A stretch of DNA of 13,376 nucleotides from Methylotenera sp. (GCA_030693535.1 JAUYAL010000025.1:1-13376); one strand, 5' to 3'. Positions 7,411 through 13,376 are shown, counted from the stretch's first letter. Numbers and translations: made by a program. The notes: generated from the letters alone by a model not told the origin.

Positions 7411-8265
7411 ATGGCGCAGCAACCTTTAATTCATTATCACGTCCGCTGGCGACCTTCTGGGCATCAGCCAGGCGCCAGTCATGGCTTGGTGGCCGGTCTT
7501 GGCGATCAACTTCGCTCTGTCGTGCTATTGCGCGATAACCCAGACCCGCGCCGATTGGACTTGCGCGCCAGTGTGCGCGACCCGTTTGAACATATTTGGG
7601 TGCGCGACTTTAACTTAAATTCCGCTTTAAAAGTGATTGTGTTGATCGATACCTCTGCTTCTATGGGCTACGTAGGCAGGGTTAATCGTATGCACGTGGC
7701 GCAAGAAATTGCCTCGCAACTGGCCTTATCTGCTTATCGTTCTGGCGATGCTTTTGGCTTATATGCAGCGGGTGAAACTATCAATAAGCAATGTATGTTG
7801 CCGCCCAAAGCCAACCGTGGAGCATGGTTGTGGGTGAATCATCATTTTTCAAAACTTAAAGCGCAAGGCAAGCATGCAGATGGCTTATTTGAGGCAGTGC
7901 CTTATTTGCCACAACGTCGTTGCTTGGTGTTTTTGGTGTCCGATTTTCGCTGGCCTGCGGGCAAACTCAAGCAATTACTCAAAAAACTAAGCCATCACGA
8001 TGTGGTGCCAGTGATGTTGCAAGACCCAGCAGAAATAGACGAATTACCCATAAGTGGTATTGCCATTTTGCGCGATGCAGAAACAGGCACAGGGCAATTT
8101 GTGTGGATGCGCGCTAGCCTACAAAAACAAATGCAAGATTTACGCGCACAGCATATTAACAATGTAGAAAAAGCCAGCCGCGTATATGGCAACAAGCCTT
8201 TTGTAGTCAAGGGTGAGTTTAGTACAGCCTTGCTGACGAAGTATTTTATGGAGCGTAGCGCATGA
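7411..8265 (+). CDS. mxaS: MxaS, DUF58/MIDAS-like maturation protein
   Basis: A 284-residue protein with no signal peptide or clear membrane span. The DUF58-type core includes VIVLIDTSASMG, whose D80, S82 and S84 form the first part of a MIDAS metal site, and a later LVSDF strand. The MIDAS threonine loop is not evident: GKHADG is found where GGT is usual. DUF58 proteins are regular partners of MoxR ATPases, so this one probably acts with MxaR on dehydrogenase maturation in the cytoplasm or at the membrane face; the exact function is unknown. It starts 18 bases after mxaR with a weak ribosome-binding site (TAAAG). Its stop overlaps the mxaA ATG as ATGA, and its last codons supply the GGAG ribosome-binding site for mxaA. 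Confidence 0.85.
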   Translation: MAQQPLIHYHVRWRPSGHQPGASHGLVAGLGDQLRSVVLLRDNPDPRRLDLRASVRDPFEHIWVRDFNLNSALKVIVLIDTSASMGYVGRVNRMHVAQEIASQLALSAYRSGDAFGLYAAGETINKQCMLPPKANRGAWLWVNHHFSKLKAQGKHADGLFEAVPYLPQRRCLVFLVSDFRWPAGKLKQLLKKLSHHDVVPVMLQDPAEIDELPISGIAILRDAETGTGQFVWMRASLQKQMQDLRAQHINNVEKASRVYGNKPFVVKGEFSTALLTKYFMERSA

Positions 8266-9386
8266 TTTTTTTTCCTCTTTTGGGCGAATATGGCGTTGAA
8301 AAAATACACTCACACCTCCGTCATTCTCGCGTAGGCGGCAATCCAGTTCAGGTGGCAACTAGCCTAGATTCCTGCCTACGCGGGAATGACGGTATTTTGA
8401 TTTGGCTAATGGCTTTACTGGCCATTTTGCTGCTTATTCAACCTGCATTTGCCGCAGAACCGAAAAACACGCCCAACCCTGCCCTCAGTAGCCCGATTAA
8501 AGTCGCCATGCGTGATAACGGCTATACGCTTGGCGATATGATTGCAATGCATGTTGAGTTTGATTTAGCCAAAGGCTTGGTGTTTGACCCCAACAGCGTG
8601 CCGCTAAAAGGCCCCGTGAATAACTGGTTAGATTTACGCGAGGTGAGTCATACTGAAAGCAAAAACGCTGATGATACTAGCCATATCAGCGTTGATTTTA
8701 CTTGGCAGATTTTCGGCACGGTTGAACACGCACAAACCTTGAAAATCCCCACTATTGCCTTACAAACATTGCCACCAACTACGGGCAACACTAAGCCGTT
8801 AACCATTATCATCCCCGCGCAAGGCTTTAATTTGTCGCCCGTGTTACCGCCGACCATCACAGAAAAAGAACATCGCCCACACGCGCCACCTTTACGTTTT
8901 GATACGCGCACACCGCTCACATGGGCGTTAGTTTGCTTGGGTCTCAGCCTGTTGTTCGGTGGCATTTACTTATGGTTGATGGATAAAATTGTGTGGTGGC
9001 CACGTAATCCTGGCCCTATTACGCAGTTGGCACGTCAATTAAACCAAGCAGGGATGGCTCAACAATCGGCTTTCTGTGCTGAAGATTTACGCGCTGTTCA
9101 CAAAGCCTTGGCGGCAACTGCTGGGCAATCGCTTTATCCGAACACGCTCCATCATTTATTTGAACGTGCGCCTTATTTAGTGCTAGAAAAACCAGCCATT
9201 ACACAGTTTTTTAATCAGACTTGGCAACATTTTTACGCAAGTCAGCATAACCAACATTCAATCAACGTGCAGGAAACGCTCGGTTGGGTGAAGTGTGCGG
9301 CAATGGCAGAACGCTTATATCGCGCCTCGCAAGCAAAAAAACGTGTGCTTAAAACTAATTACGTTGTTTTAATGGGGCAAAGATGA
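8262..9386 (+). CDS. mxaA: MxaA, methanol dehydrogenase calcium-insertion protein
   Basis: 374 residues from ATG 8262, which overlaps the mxaS stop and has GGAG eight bases upstream. Residues 20-44 (RHSRVGGNP...LRGNDG) are encoded by a REP-like repeat. A normal signal peptide, MALLAILLLIQPAFA, then begins at residue 50 (ATG 8409). A TTG at 8397 is a further possible start. The mature part has a periplasmic beta-rich domain (about 66-215), a membrane span (about 219-240) and a cytoplasmic tail. In methylotrophs MxaA, with MxaK and MxaL, is needed to put calcium into methanol dehydrogenase. The 5' end is unusual: either the repeat was inserted in frame and is translated as an extension ahead of the signal peptide, or translation starts internally without a good ribosome-binding site. 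Confidence 0.82.
   Translation: MIFFPLLGEYGVEKIHSHLRHSRVGGNPVQVATSLDSCLRGNDGILIWLMALLAILLLIQPAFAAEPKNTPNPALSSPIKVAMRDNGYTLGDMIAMHVEFDLAKGLVFDPNSVPLKGPVNNWLDLREVSHTESKNADDTSHISVDFTWQIFGTVEHAQTLKIPTIALQTLPPTTGNTKPLTIIIPAQGFNLSPVLPPTITEKEHRPHAPPLRFDTRTPLTWALVCLGLSLLFGGIYLWLMDKIVWWPRNPGPITQLARQLNQAGMAQQSAFCAEDLRAVHKALAATAGQSLYPNTLHHLFERAPYLVLEKPAITQFFNQTWQHFYASQHNQHSINVQETLGWVKCAAMAERLYRASQAKKRVLKTNYVVLMGQR
8318..8392. repeat. REP-like inverted pair inside the 5' end of mxaA
   Basis: CCGTCATTCTCGCGTAGGCG... (from 8318) and ...CCTACGCGGGAATGACGG (to 8392) are inverted copies of the widespread GTCATTCCCGCGNAGGCGGGAATCCAG repeat, separated by under 20 bases. Each arm is itself a decayed hairpin. 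The unit is about 75 bases, or 25 codons, so the frame is kept and it is read as RHSRVGGNP...CLRGNDG, the familiar translation of this repeat. Confidence 0.85.
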
Positions 9387-9416
9387 TAGTAGGGTTGCAC
9401 TTCACCCTCACCACAA

Positions 9417-9437
9417 CCCTCTCCCAGAGGGAGAGGG
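9417..9437 (+). repeat. GC-rich hairpin repeat overlapping the mxaC ribosome-binding site
   Basis: CCCTCTCCC (9417-9425) and GGGAGAGGG (9429-9437) form a perfect 9-bp stem with an AGA loop in the 61-base gap between mxaA and mxaC. The surrounding CCCTCACC..AACCCTCTCCC sequence is a common dispersed proteobacterial repeat. The right arm with its GGGGG extension is the only Shine-Dalgarno-like sequence before the mxaC ATG (eight bases away), so the stem could limit mxaC translation. There is no T-run, so it is not a standard terminator. Confidence 0.8.
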
Positions 9438-9447
9438 GGTTTGTGTT

Positions 9448-10470
9448 ATGAACGCGCTACACTTTACCAAGCCTGAATTACTGTGGTTGCTACCACTGGC
9501 TTTGTTGCCGCTGATTTCTTATGGCGTTAAGCAGTTTCATTTTCCTGGCTTAGAAGATTGGCCTAAGGATTTTTTATCAGACTGGCTGCGTTGGGGCGTG
9601 CGTGCTTTGGCCGTTTTAGCACTTATCGCGCTTATTTTCGCCTCCGCCGCACCGTTTACTGAAGGCGGCACGGTGACTAAAGTAGGCGAAGGGGCTGAAA
9701 TTGTAGTGGTGCTAGACCGTAGCGGGAGTATGTCTGAAAACCTGCAAAGCGATAGTCAAAGTGCCAACTACAAGCCCGTGAGCAAAATTGAGGCCGCGCG
9801 TAAAGTGCTGCTTAAGTTTATGGAGCAACGCCCAGCAGATACCTTTGGTGTAGTGGCTTTTAACGCTGCGCCCATTAGCGTTGCGCCACTTTCGGCGGAT
9901 AGAGAGTTGGCAAAAGCCGCCTTAAAGAGTGCAGAAGCCAATAGCTCAGGCTTTACTGCGCTTAACCGTGCATTGGCAATGGGCTTAGATTATTTTAATA
10001 ACAGACCATTTACCGCAACACGCTTGATTATGCTGGTCTCAGATGGCGATGCGGTGATTGAAAAAGAAGACAGAGAAATTTTAAAAAACGCCTTTAAACA
10101 AACCCGTGCAAAATTGATATGGGTGTATGTACACGCTGGCGTAGAAAGAACAATGTTAGACACTGTGATTGCGGGCGATAACGAAATCATCACCAACTCA
10201 GAAAAGCAACAAGTAGAAATGGATCAAAATGTTGCTATGAATAAATTATTTGAAGAGCTGGATATTCCCTATCAAGCCTTTGAAGTGAATAGCGAAGCGG
10301 GCTTGCAACATGCCGTAGCAGAAATCGGCCGCGCCACCAACAAACCTACGCGCTATGAATTCCGCCTACCACGCCAAGATTATGCAGTGTATTTATATAT
10401 GTTCACTTTGCTGTTACTAGGGGCGTTGTTTTGGTTGAAGCAGATAGAGATTAAGGCGTGGAAGGCGTAG
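9448..10470 (+). CDS. mxaC: MxaC, membrane-anchored von Willebrand A protein
   Basis: A 340-residue BatA-like protein. An amino-terminal segment with two hydrophobic spans (about 10-25 and 50-68) is followed by a von Willebrand A domain (about 84-290) and a carboxy-terminal span (about 311-333). The MIDAS site looks complete: D90, S92 and S94 in VVLDRSGSMS, the threonine in SSGFTALNRA, and aspartates in LVSDGDA. The domain should face the periplasm and bind a divalent metal. MxaC belongs to the mxaACKL group involved in assembling active calcium-containing methanol dehydrogenase, probably together with MxaR and MxaL. Its ribosome-binding site is part of the GC-rich repeat just upstream. A 308-base gap with a REP-like pair separates it from mxaK. 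Confidence 0.87.
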   Translation: MNALHFTKPELLWLLPLALLPLISYGVKQFHFPGLEDWPKDFLSDWLRWGVRALAVLALIALIFASAAPFTEGGTVTKVGEGAEIVVVLDRSGSMSENLQSDSQSANYKPVSKIEAARKVLLKFMEQRPADTFGVVAFNAAPISVAPLSADRELAKAALKSAEANSSGFTALNRALAMGLDYFNNRPFTATRLIMLVSDGDAVIEKEDREILKNAFKQTRAKLIWVYVHAGVERTMLDTVIAGDNEIITNSEKQQVEMDQNVAMNKLFEELDIPYQAFEVNSEAGLQHAVAEIGRATNKPTRYEFRLPRQDYAVYLYMFTLLLLGALFWLKQIEIKAWKA

Positions 10471-10534
10471 TTTAGAAGACTTCTTTCAGAACCCATCAAT
10501 GTTTACAAGATGTTACGCACAGTATCTAAAATTT

Positions 10535-10723
10535 CCGTCATACCAGCGCAGGCTGGTATCCAGTCAAGGTGGCATACAGGAATATTGGAAGAGAGAGCAT
10601 CAACAATTTAAGATTGAACATAAGGATTTTATTAACAAAAATCATCAATACGACCATTTAATTAAACATAAACATTCCCAATCACGATGCTTGACTGGAT
10701 TCCAGCCTGCGCTGGAATGACGG
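10535..10723. repeat. REP-like inverted pair between mxaC and mxaK
   Basis: A 34-base arm at 10535-10568 and its inverted copy at 10690-10723 differ at only two positions. Each arm holds a hairpin, TACCAGC-GCAG-GCTGGTA in the left copy and TTCCAGC-GCAG-GCTGGAA in the right copy, so the two differences are compensatory. About 120 AT-rich bases lie between the arms. The arms belong to the same broad GTCAT(T)CC...GGAATCCAG family as the repeat in mxaA but have a different stem. The 308-base mxaC-mxaK gap holds no other feature. Confidence 0.85.
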
Positions 10724-10778
10724 TGAAGGTAGTTTTATATGTGTGAGTATGTAACATCAGTTAAGCAGGGAAAAAAAC

Positions 10779-11381
10779 ATGAAAATACAACATAAAATAC
10801 GTCAGCATTTAATCGAGCAACTACCAATCAGCTTATTGGTGCTTTCAGCCTTGCTATTTTTAATGGCTGGCTACCAACTGAGTGTTTGGTGGAAAGCGCA
10901 TCAGCTTAATATCGCTTATAACAACAAATCCATTCTTAAGCAGCCATTAAAAAATGATGAGTACTTCAAGGCTTACAGTATTGGGTATTTGTTGGCGAGT
11001 AAAAATAAGCCGATTGAAGCGCAAAAAGCTTTCAATATTGCTGAAGTGACGCTAGACCCAGAGCTACGCGCCCGTGCTAAATATGCGATTGCCAATGTGC
11101 ATTTTGAATCTGCCATCGCCTCTAGCAATATTGAAAAAGGTGGCTCGCATCGACGTGCGGTTGAGAGAATTTTATTGGCACGTGAAGCCTACAAAGGGGC
11201 ATTGCGGATTAAGCCCGATATGTATAACGCGCGCTATAACTTGGAGTTAATTGATAGACTCAGCCCAGAAAAACGCGGAGAGGGCTATGAAAATTCGCCA
11301 GATGGCACCGTTAGCTTGCAACCGTATCAGCAGAATGGTACGGCACTGATGAAAGATAATACGCGTAGAGGTTTGCCGTGA
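10779..11381 (+). CDS. mxaK: MxaK, small membrane-anchored maturation protein
   Basis: A 200-residue protein with a short charged amino end, one membrane span (about 17-34, LLVLSALLFLMAGYQ) and a periplasmic helical region. The region has TPR-like features: a pair A..FNIAE and AKYAIANVHFESA at about 79-112, then REAYKGALRIKPDMYNARYNLEL at about 133-155 (landmark residues only). MxaK is required with MxaA and MxaL for calcium insertion into methanol dehydrogenase; the biochemical step is not known. ATG 10779 has an AGGG ribosome-binding site about eight bases upstream. Position between mxaC and mxaL supports the call more strongly than the sequence, since MxaK is poorly conserved. The last 25 residues are polar and probably disordered. 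Confidence 0.8.
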   Translation: MKIQHKIRQHLIEQLPISLLVLSALLFLMAGYQLSVWWKAHQLNIAYNNKSILKQPLKNDEYFKAYSIGYLLASKNKPIEAQKAFNIAEVTLDPELRARAKYAIANVHFESAIASSNIEKGGSHRRAVERILLAREAYKGALRIKPDMYNARYNLELIDRLSPEKRGEGYENSPDGTVSLQPYQQNGTALMKDNTRRGLP

Positions 11382-11400
11382 AGAAAAATTCAATCTACGT

Positions 11401-11473
11401 CGCCATGCGGCGTTGCGAGTATAAAATGACTCATTACATATTGACTATATGCCACGTCTTCATTTTTACTCGC
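11401..11473. repeat. Imperfect inverted repeat between mxaK and mxaL
   Basis: The arm at 11415-11429 (GCGAGTATAAAATGA) matches the reverse complement of 11460-11473 with one extra base. Between the arms is an inner hairpin, CATAT-TGACT-ATATG (11437-11451). Just before them is CGCC-ATGC-GGCG (11401-11412). The nested structure fills most of the 135-base mxaK-mxaL gap. There is no T-run, so termination is not implied. It has the look of a mobile non-coding repeat, but the family is not recognised. Confidence 0.6.
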
Positions 11474-11516
11474 TCCTTGCCTGCCTTAGTAGGTTAAATT
11501 TTTGTGAGTGATTTTG

Positions 11517-12554
11517 ATGCACCATAACCTAAAACACTGGTGGGGACATTTTCGCGTTCACCTGCGCCACACCATTCAAAACGGCGCAATTTGGTATTTA
11601 CTCGCCGTCTTAATCTTGCTCCCTGTATGGTTTGAGCCGGAATCGCAACTCGAAAGTGTGGTGCAAGATACGCTGTTTGTGATTGACATCAGCGAAAGCA
11701 TGAACGTGCGCGATGTTGATTACCCAAAGCCGCAAACGGATAGGCTTACCCTAGCTAAATTAGCCGTGCGTGAAGGCATGGCGGCTTTACCTTGCGGCTC
11801 TAAAGTCTCGGTGGGCTTATTTGCTGGCGATGAAGTCACCGTGTTATTTGAACCTTTAGAAGTATGCCGCCACTTTCCTGCCATTGAGCAAGTGGTTTCT
11901 AGGCTAGATAGACGCATGCGCTGGATTGGCGATTCATGGGTTACCAATGTAATGACTGCCGCCATTATTGAAGCAGATAAAAGAAAGCTCAACGTCGTTT
12001 TTATTAGCGATGGCGATGAAATGCCAGCACGCAGTGCGCCTATTGTGACCGACCTGGCAAAATTGCGTGGTAAAGTGCGCGGTGTCATCTTAGGGATTGG
12101 TGGCGATGCGTTTCAACCGATTCCACGATTAAACCAAAAAGATGAAATTATCGGCTACTGGACGCGTGAAGATGCGGTACTTGAAGGAAATCACCCTAAT
12201 TTGCTCGCGCAAGTCCGTGCTTTAGCGCCAGGTGAGCAAGCACCTGAAGGCACGCTGGATGAAGTCACCGAACACATCTCGTCATTTAATAAAGTATTTA
12301 TGCAAGCCTTGTCGCAAGCTTCAGGTTTTGCTTTGGTGCGCATTAACACGCCCGCCGATGCCGTAAAAGCCATTAAAAATACCGACTTTCAAAAACAAGC
12401 CATGGCAGAACGCGATGCGCGTTGGATATTTGGCTTGGTTGCTGCGGTTCTTATTTTGGTTGGTTGGTTTTGGCAAATTATTCGAACATTTTTTGCAAAC
12501 AAGCGCTTGGCTAAATTCAGGTTTTCTTCTAAATTAAAAACGCTTGCCAAGTAG
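11517..12554 (+). CDS. mxaL: MxaL, membrane-anchored von Willebrand A protein
   Basis: A 345-residue protein with an amino-terminal span (about 25-39), a periplasmic von Willebrand A domain (about 50-290) and a carboxy-terminal span (about 303-322) ending in a basic cytoplasmic tail. The MIDAS motif is D57, S59 and S61 in FVIDISESM, with a later FISDGDE; VTNVMT may supply the threonine. MxaL is needed with MxaA and MxaK for calcium insertion into methanol dehydrogenase. ATG 11517 is preferred because a TGAG sequence lies about eight bases upstream. An in-frame GTG at 11508 would add three residues and has no ribosome-binding site at proper spacing. It is the last gene of the mxaRSACKL block; mxaD, mxaE and mxaH do not follow. 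Confidence 0.85.
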   Translation: MHHNLKHWWGHFRVHLRHTIQNGAIWYLLAVLILLPVWFEPESQLESVVQDTLFVIDISESMNVRDVDYPKPQTDRLTLAKLAVREGMAALPCGSKVSVGLFAGDEVTVLFEPLEVCRHFPAIEQVVSRLDRRMRWIGDSWVTNVMTAAIIEADKRKLNVVFISDGDEMPARSAPIVTDLAKLRGKVRGVILGIGGDAFQPIPRLNQKDEIIGYWTREDAVLEGNHPNLLAQVRALAPGEQAPEGTLDEVTEHISSFNKVFMQALSQASGFALVRINTPADAVKAIKNTDFQKQAMAERDARWIFGLVAAVLILVGWFWQIIRTFFANKRLAKFRFSSKLKTLAK

Positions 12555-12564
12555 CGTGAAAATG

Positions 12565-12606
12565 CGGGAGTTTTTCCCATGGCAGAAAGTGAACTTGTGG
12601 CATAGT
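12565..12606 (+). promoter_or_regulatory. Candidate operator and promoter of the TonB receptor gene (site 3)
   Basis: CGGGAGTTTTTCCC (12565-12578) matches the mxaR site at 13 of 14 bases. CATAGT (12601-12606), four of six matches to a -10, lies 29 bases from the centre at 12572, so the site would be near -41. The receptor ATG is 55 bases further on. The palindrome begins 11 bases after the mxaL stop. Confidence 0.55.
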
Positions 12607-12633
12607 CCTGATTTTGAATTAGCTTGATAATTT

Positions 12634-12659
12634 TTACCTTATCATAAAAATAAGGGTAA
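12634..12659 (+). promoter_or_regulatory. Possible hairpin masking the receptor ribosome-binding site
   Basis: TTACCTTAT (12634-12642) can pair with ATAAGGGTAA (12650-12659) with one bulge. The right arm contains the AAGGG ribosome-binding site (12652-12656), which lies five bases before the ATG. The stem is short and AT-rich, so its stability is doubtful. Confidence 0.3.
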
Positions 12660-12661
12660 TC

Positions 12662-13376
12662 ATGAGGTTCAAAAAACGAGTAATAGCGTCACTATTGCCA
12701 CTAGTGTTTGCACAGTTAGCTTATGCAGCAGATCCGCAGTCGATTGAATTGAAAGCTGTGACTGTTGTTGGAATTTTGCCAGATAGGCTAGAGTCAGTGC
12801 CAGGCTCTTTTAACGTAGTTGATGAAAAAGAGCTAGAAGCGCGCCGCCCTTTTTCTATTAGAGAGGCGTTAAATACTGTACCTGGGGTGCATATTGTAAC
12901 GGGCGAAGATCCAATGAGTTTAGGGTTGAATATTGGTATCCGTGGTCTTGACCCTCGTCGGTCATCAAGAACATTGCTGATGGAAGATGGGGTGCCTTTA
13001 TTTTTAGCGCCTTATGGCGACCCAGCGGCACATTTTTCAACGCCATTGCAGCGTTTACAACGTATAGAAGTAGTCAAAGGGTCAGGCCAAATTTTATACG
13101 GGCCACAAACTATCGGGGGCATGATTAACTTTGTAACTAAGCCTGTACCTAAAGATGGTTTTGCCGGCAGCGTACAAGCTATGGCAGGGAATAACGATTT
13201 CACCGGCTTACATGCAAATGTTGGTTATGGAGGTAAGCGCGGTGGCATTATGATTGATGCTTTGCAAAATAAAGGTGATGGTGTTCGCGATAATCATGAT
13301 TTTGATATGCAAGAATTTACCATCAAAGGCCAGCTTAACCTGACAGATAGACAAACATTGATAGCAAAAGTAGGGC
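12662..13376 (+). CDS. TonB-dependent outer-membrane receptor (5' part)
   Basis: The frame is open to the window end, giving the first 238 residues. A signal peptide (MRFKKRVIAS...AQLAYA, about 22 residues) is followed closely by a TonB-box-like ELKAVTVVG (about 29-37), so there is no FecA-type signalling domain. The plug domain follows: SIREALNTVPGV, NIGIRGLDPRRS, LLMEDGVPL, LQRIEVVKGSGQILYGPQTIGGMINFVTK. The first barrel strands begin near residue 165. Such receptors import chelated metals, siderophores or other scarce ligands using TonB energy. The plug resembles FecA-type iron-citrate receptors, but the ligand cannot be read from this part. ATG 12662 has AAGGG five bases upstream. Position after the methanol dehydrogenase maturation genes, with the same operator, suggests metal supply for that enzyme; this is inference. 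Confidence 0.88.
   Translation, partial: MRFKKRVIASLLPLVFAQLAYAADPQSIELKAVTVVGILPDRLESVPGSFNVVDEKELEARRPFSIREALNTVPGVHIVTGEDPMSLGLNIGIRGLDPRRSSRTLLMEDGVPLFLAPYGDPAAHFSTPLQRLQRIEVVKGSGQILYGPQTIGGMINFVTKPVPKDGFAGSVQAMAGNNDFTGLHANVGYGGKRGGIMIDALQNKGDGVRDNHDFDMQEFTIKGQLNLTDRQTLIAKVG

Noticed and set aside
8140..8358. Minus-strand frames across the mxaS-mxaA junction
   Set aside because: They are shadows of mxaS and the REP-like repeat; such repeats give long open frames on both strands.
9417..9437. GC hairpin after mxaA as a transcription terminator
   Set aside because: There is no T-run after the stem, the operon continues directly into mxaC, and the right arm serves as the mxaC ribosome-binding site. 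An attenuating role cannot be excluded.
10499..10720. 73-codon frame between mxaC and mxaK
   Set aside because: It is built largely from the two REP-like arms and the AT-rich spacer, with no ribosome-binding site or protein-like character.
12626..12643. Fur-box-like sequence GATAAT...CTTATC upstream of the receptor gene
   Set aside because: The spacing is one base short of the 19-base Fur consensus, the middle does not match, and it would lie downstream of the presumed -10. AT-rich DNA easily gives such arms.
1..13376. CRISPR array, tRNA, rRNA, phage or toxin-antitoxin module
   Set aside because: No regularly spaced direct repeats, no RNA gene signatures, and no recognisable phage or toxin genes were seen.

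Overview
The window looks like chromosome from a methylotrophic betaproteobacterium, most likely a Methylophilaceae member of the Methylotenera type. This rests on gene content: a MoxY/MxaY-type sensor kinase and MxaB-type regulator followed by a complete mxaR-S-A-C-K-L block, in fairly AT-rich DNA. The species is inferred, since no rRNA or other phylogenetic marker is present.

Layout. Bases 1-133 are the 3' end of an IS30-family transposase gene. Two membrane-protein genes follow on the minus strand and may form one unit: a DedA-family protein (2222-1581), then an ArsB/NhaD-superfamily permease (1487-261). From about 2300 to 3000 there is no convincing intact gene, only a possible decayed small ORF. 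The plus strand then carries a two-component system (3072-5122) and a secreted Sel1-repeat protein (5146-5970) that ends at a hairpin terminator. After a 400-base gap comes the methanol dehydrogenase (MDH) maturation block mxaRSACKL (6376-12554): a MoxR ATPase, a DUF58-like MIDAS protein, MxaA, two membrane-anchored von Willebrand A proteins, and the small anchored protein MxaK. The window ends inside a TonB-dependent outer-membrane receptor gene (12662 onward).

Main observation. A near-palindrome, CGGGARTTTWTCCC, occurs once upstream of each of the three plus-strand transcription units (mxaYB-sel1, mxaRSACKL, receptor). In each case its centre lies 28-30 bases before a -10-like hexamer. That is the position expected for an activator overlapping the -35 region (about -41). 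It suggests one regulon joining the sensor system, MDH metal-site assembly and an outer-membrane uptake receptor. MxaB is the obvious candidate regulator, and the receptor could import the metal (for example a lanthanide chelate) used by the dehydrogenase. Both links are inference.

The mxa block lacks the structural genes mxaFJGI that normally precede it, so here it may serve a dehydrogenase encoded elsewhere, possibly XoxF. The block has been reshaped by repeats. A REP-like inverted pair lies in frame in the 5' end of mxaA. A GC-rich hairpin supplies and may mask the ribosome-binding site of mxaC. A second REP-like pair separates mxaC from mxaK, and another inverted repeat separates mxaK from mxaL.
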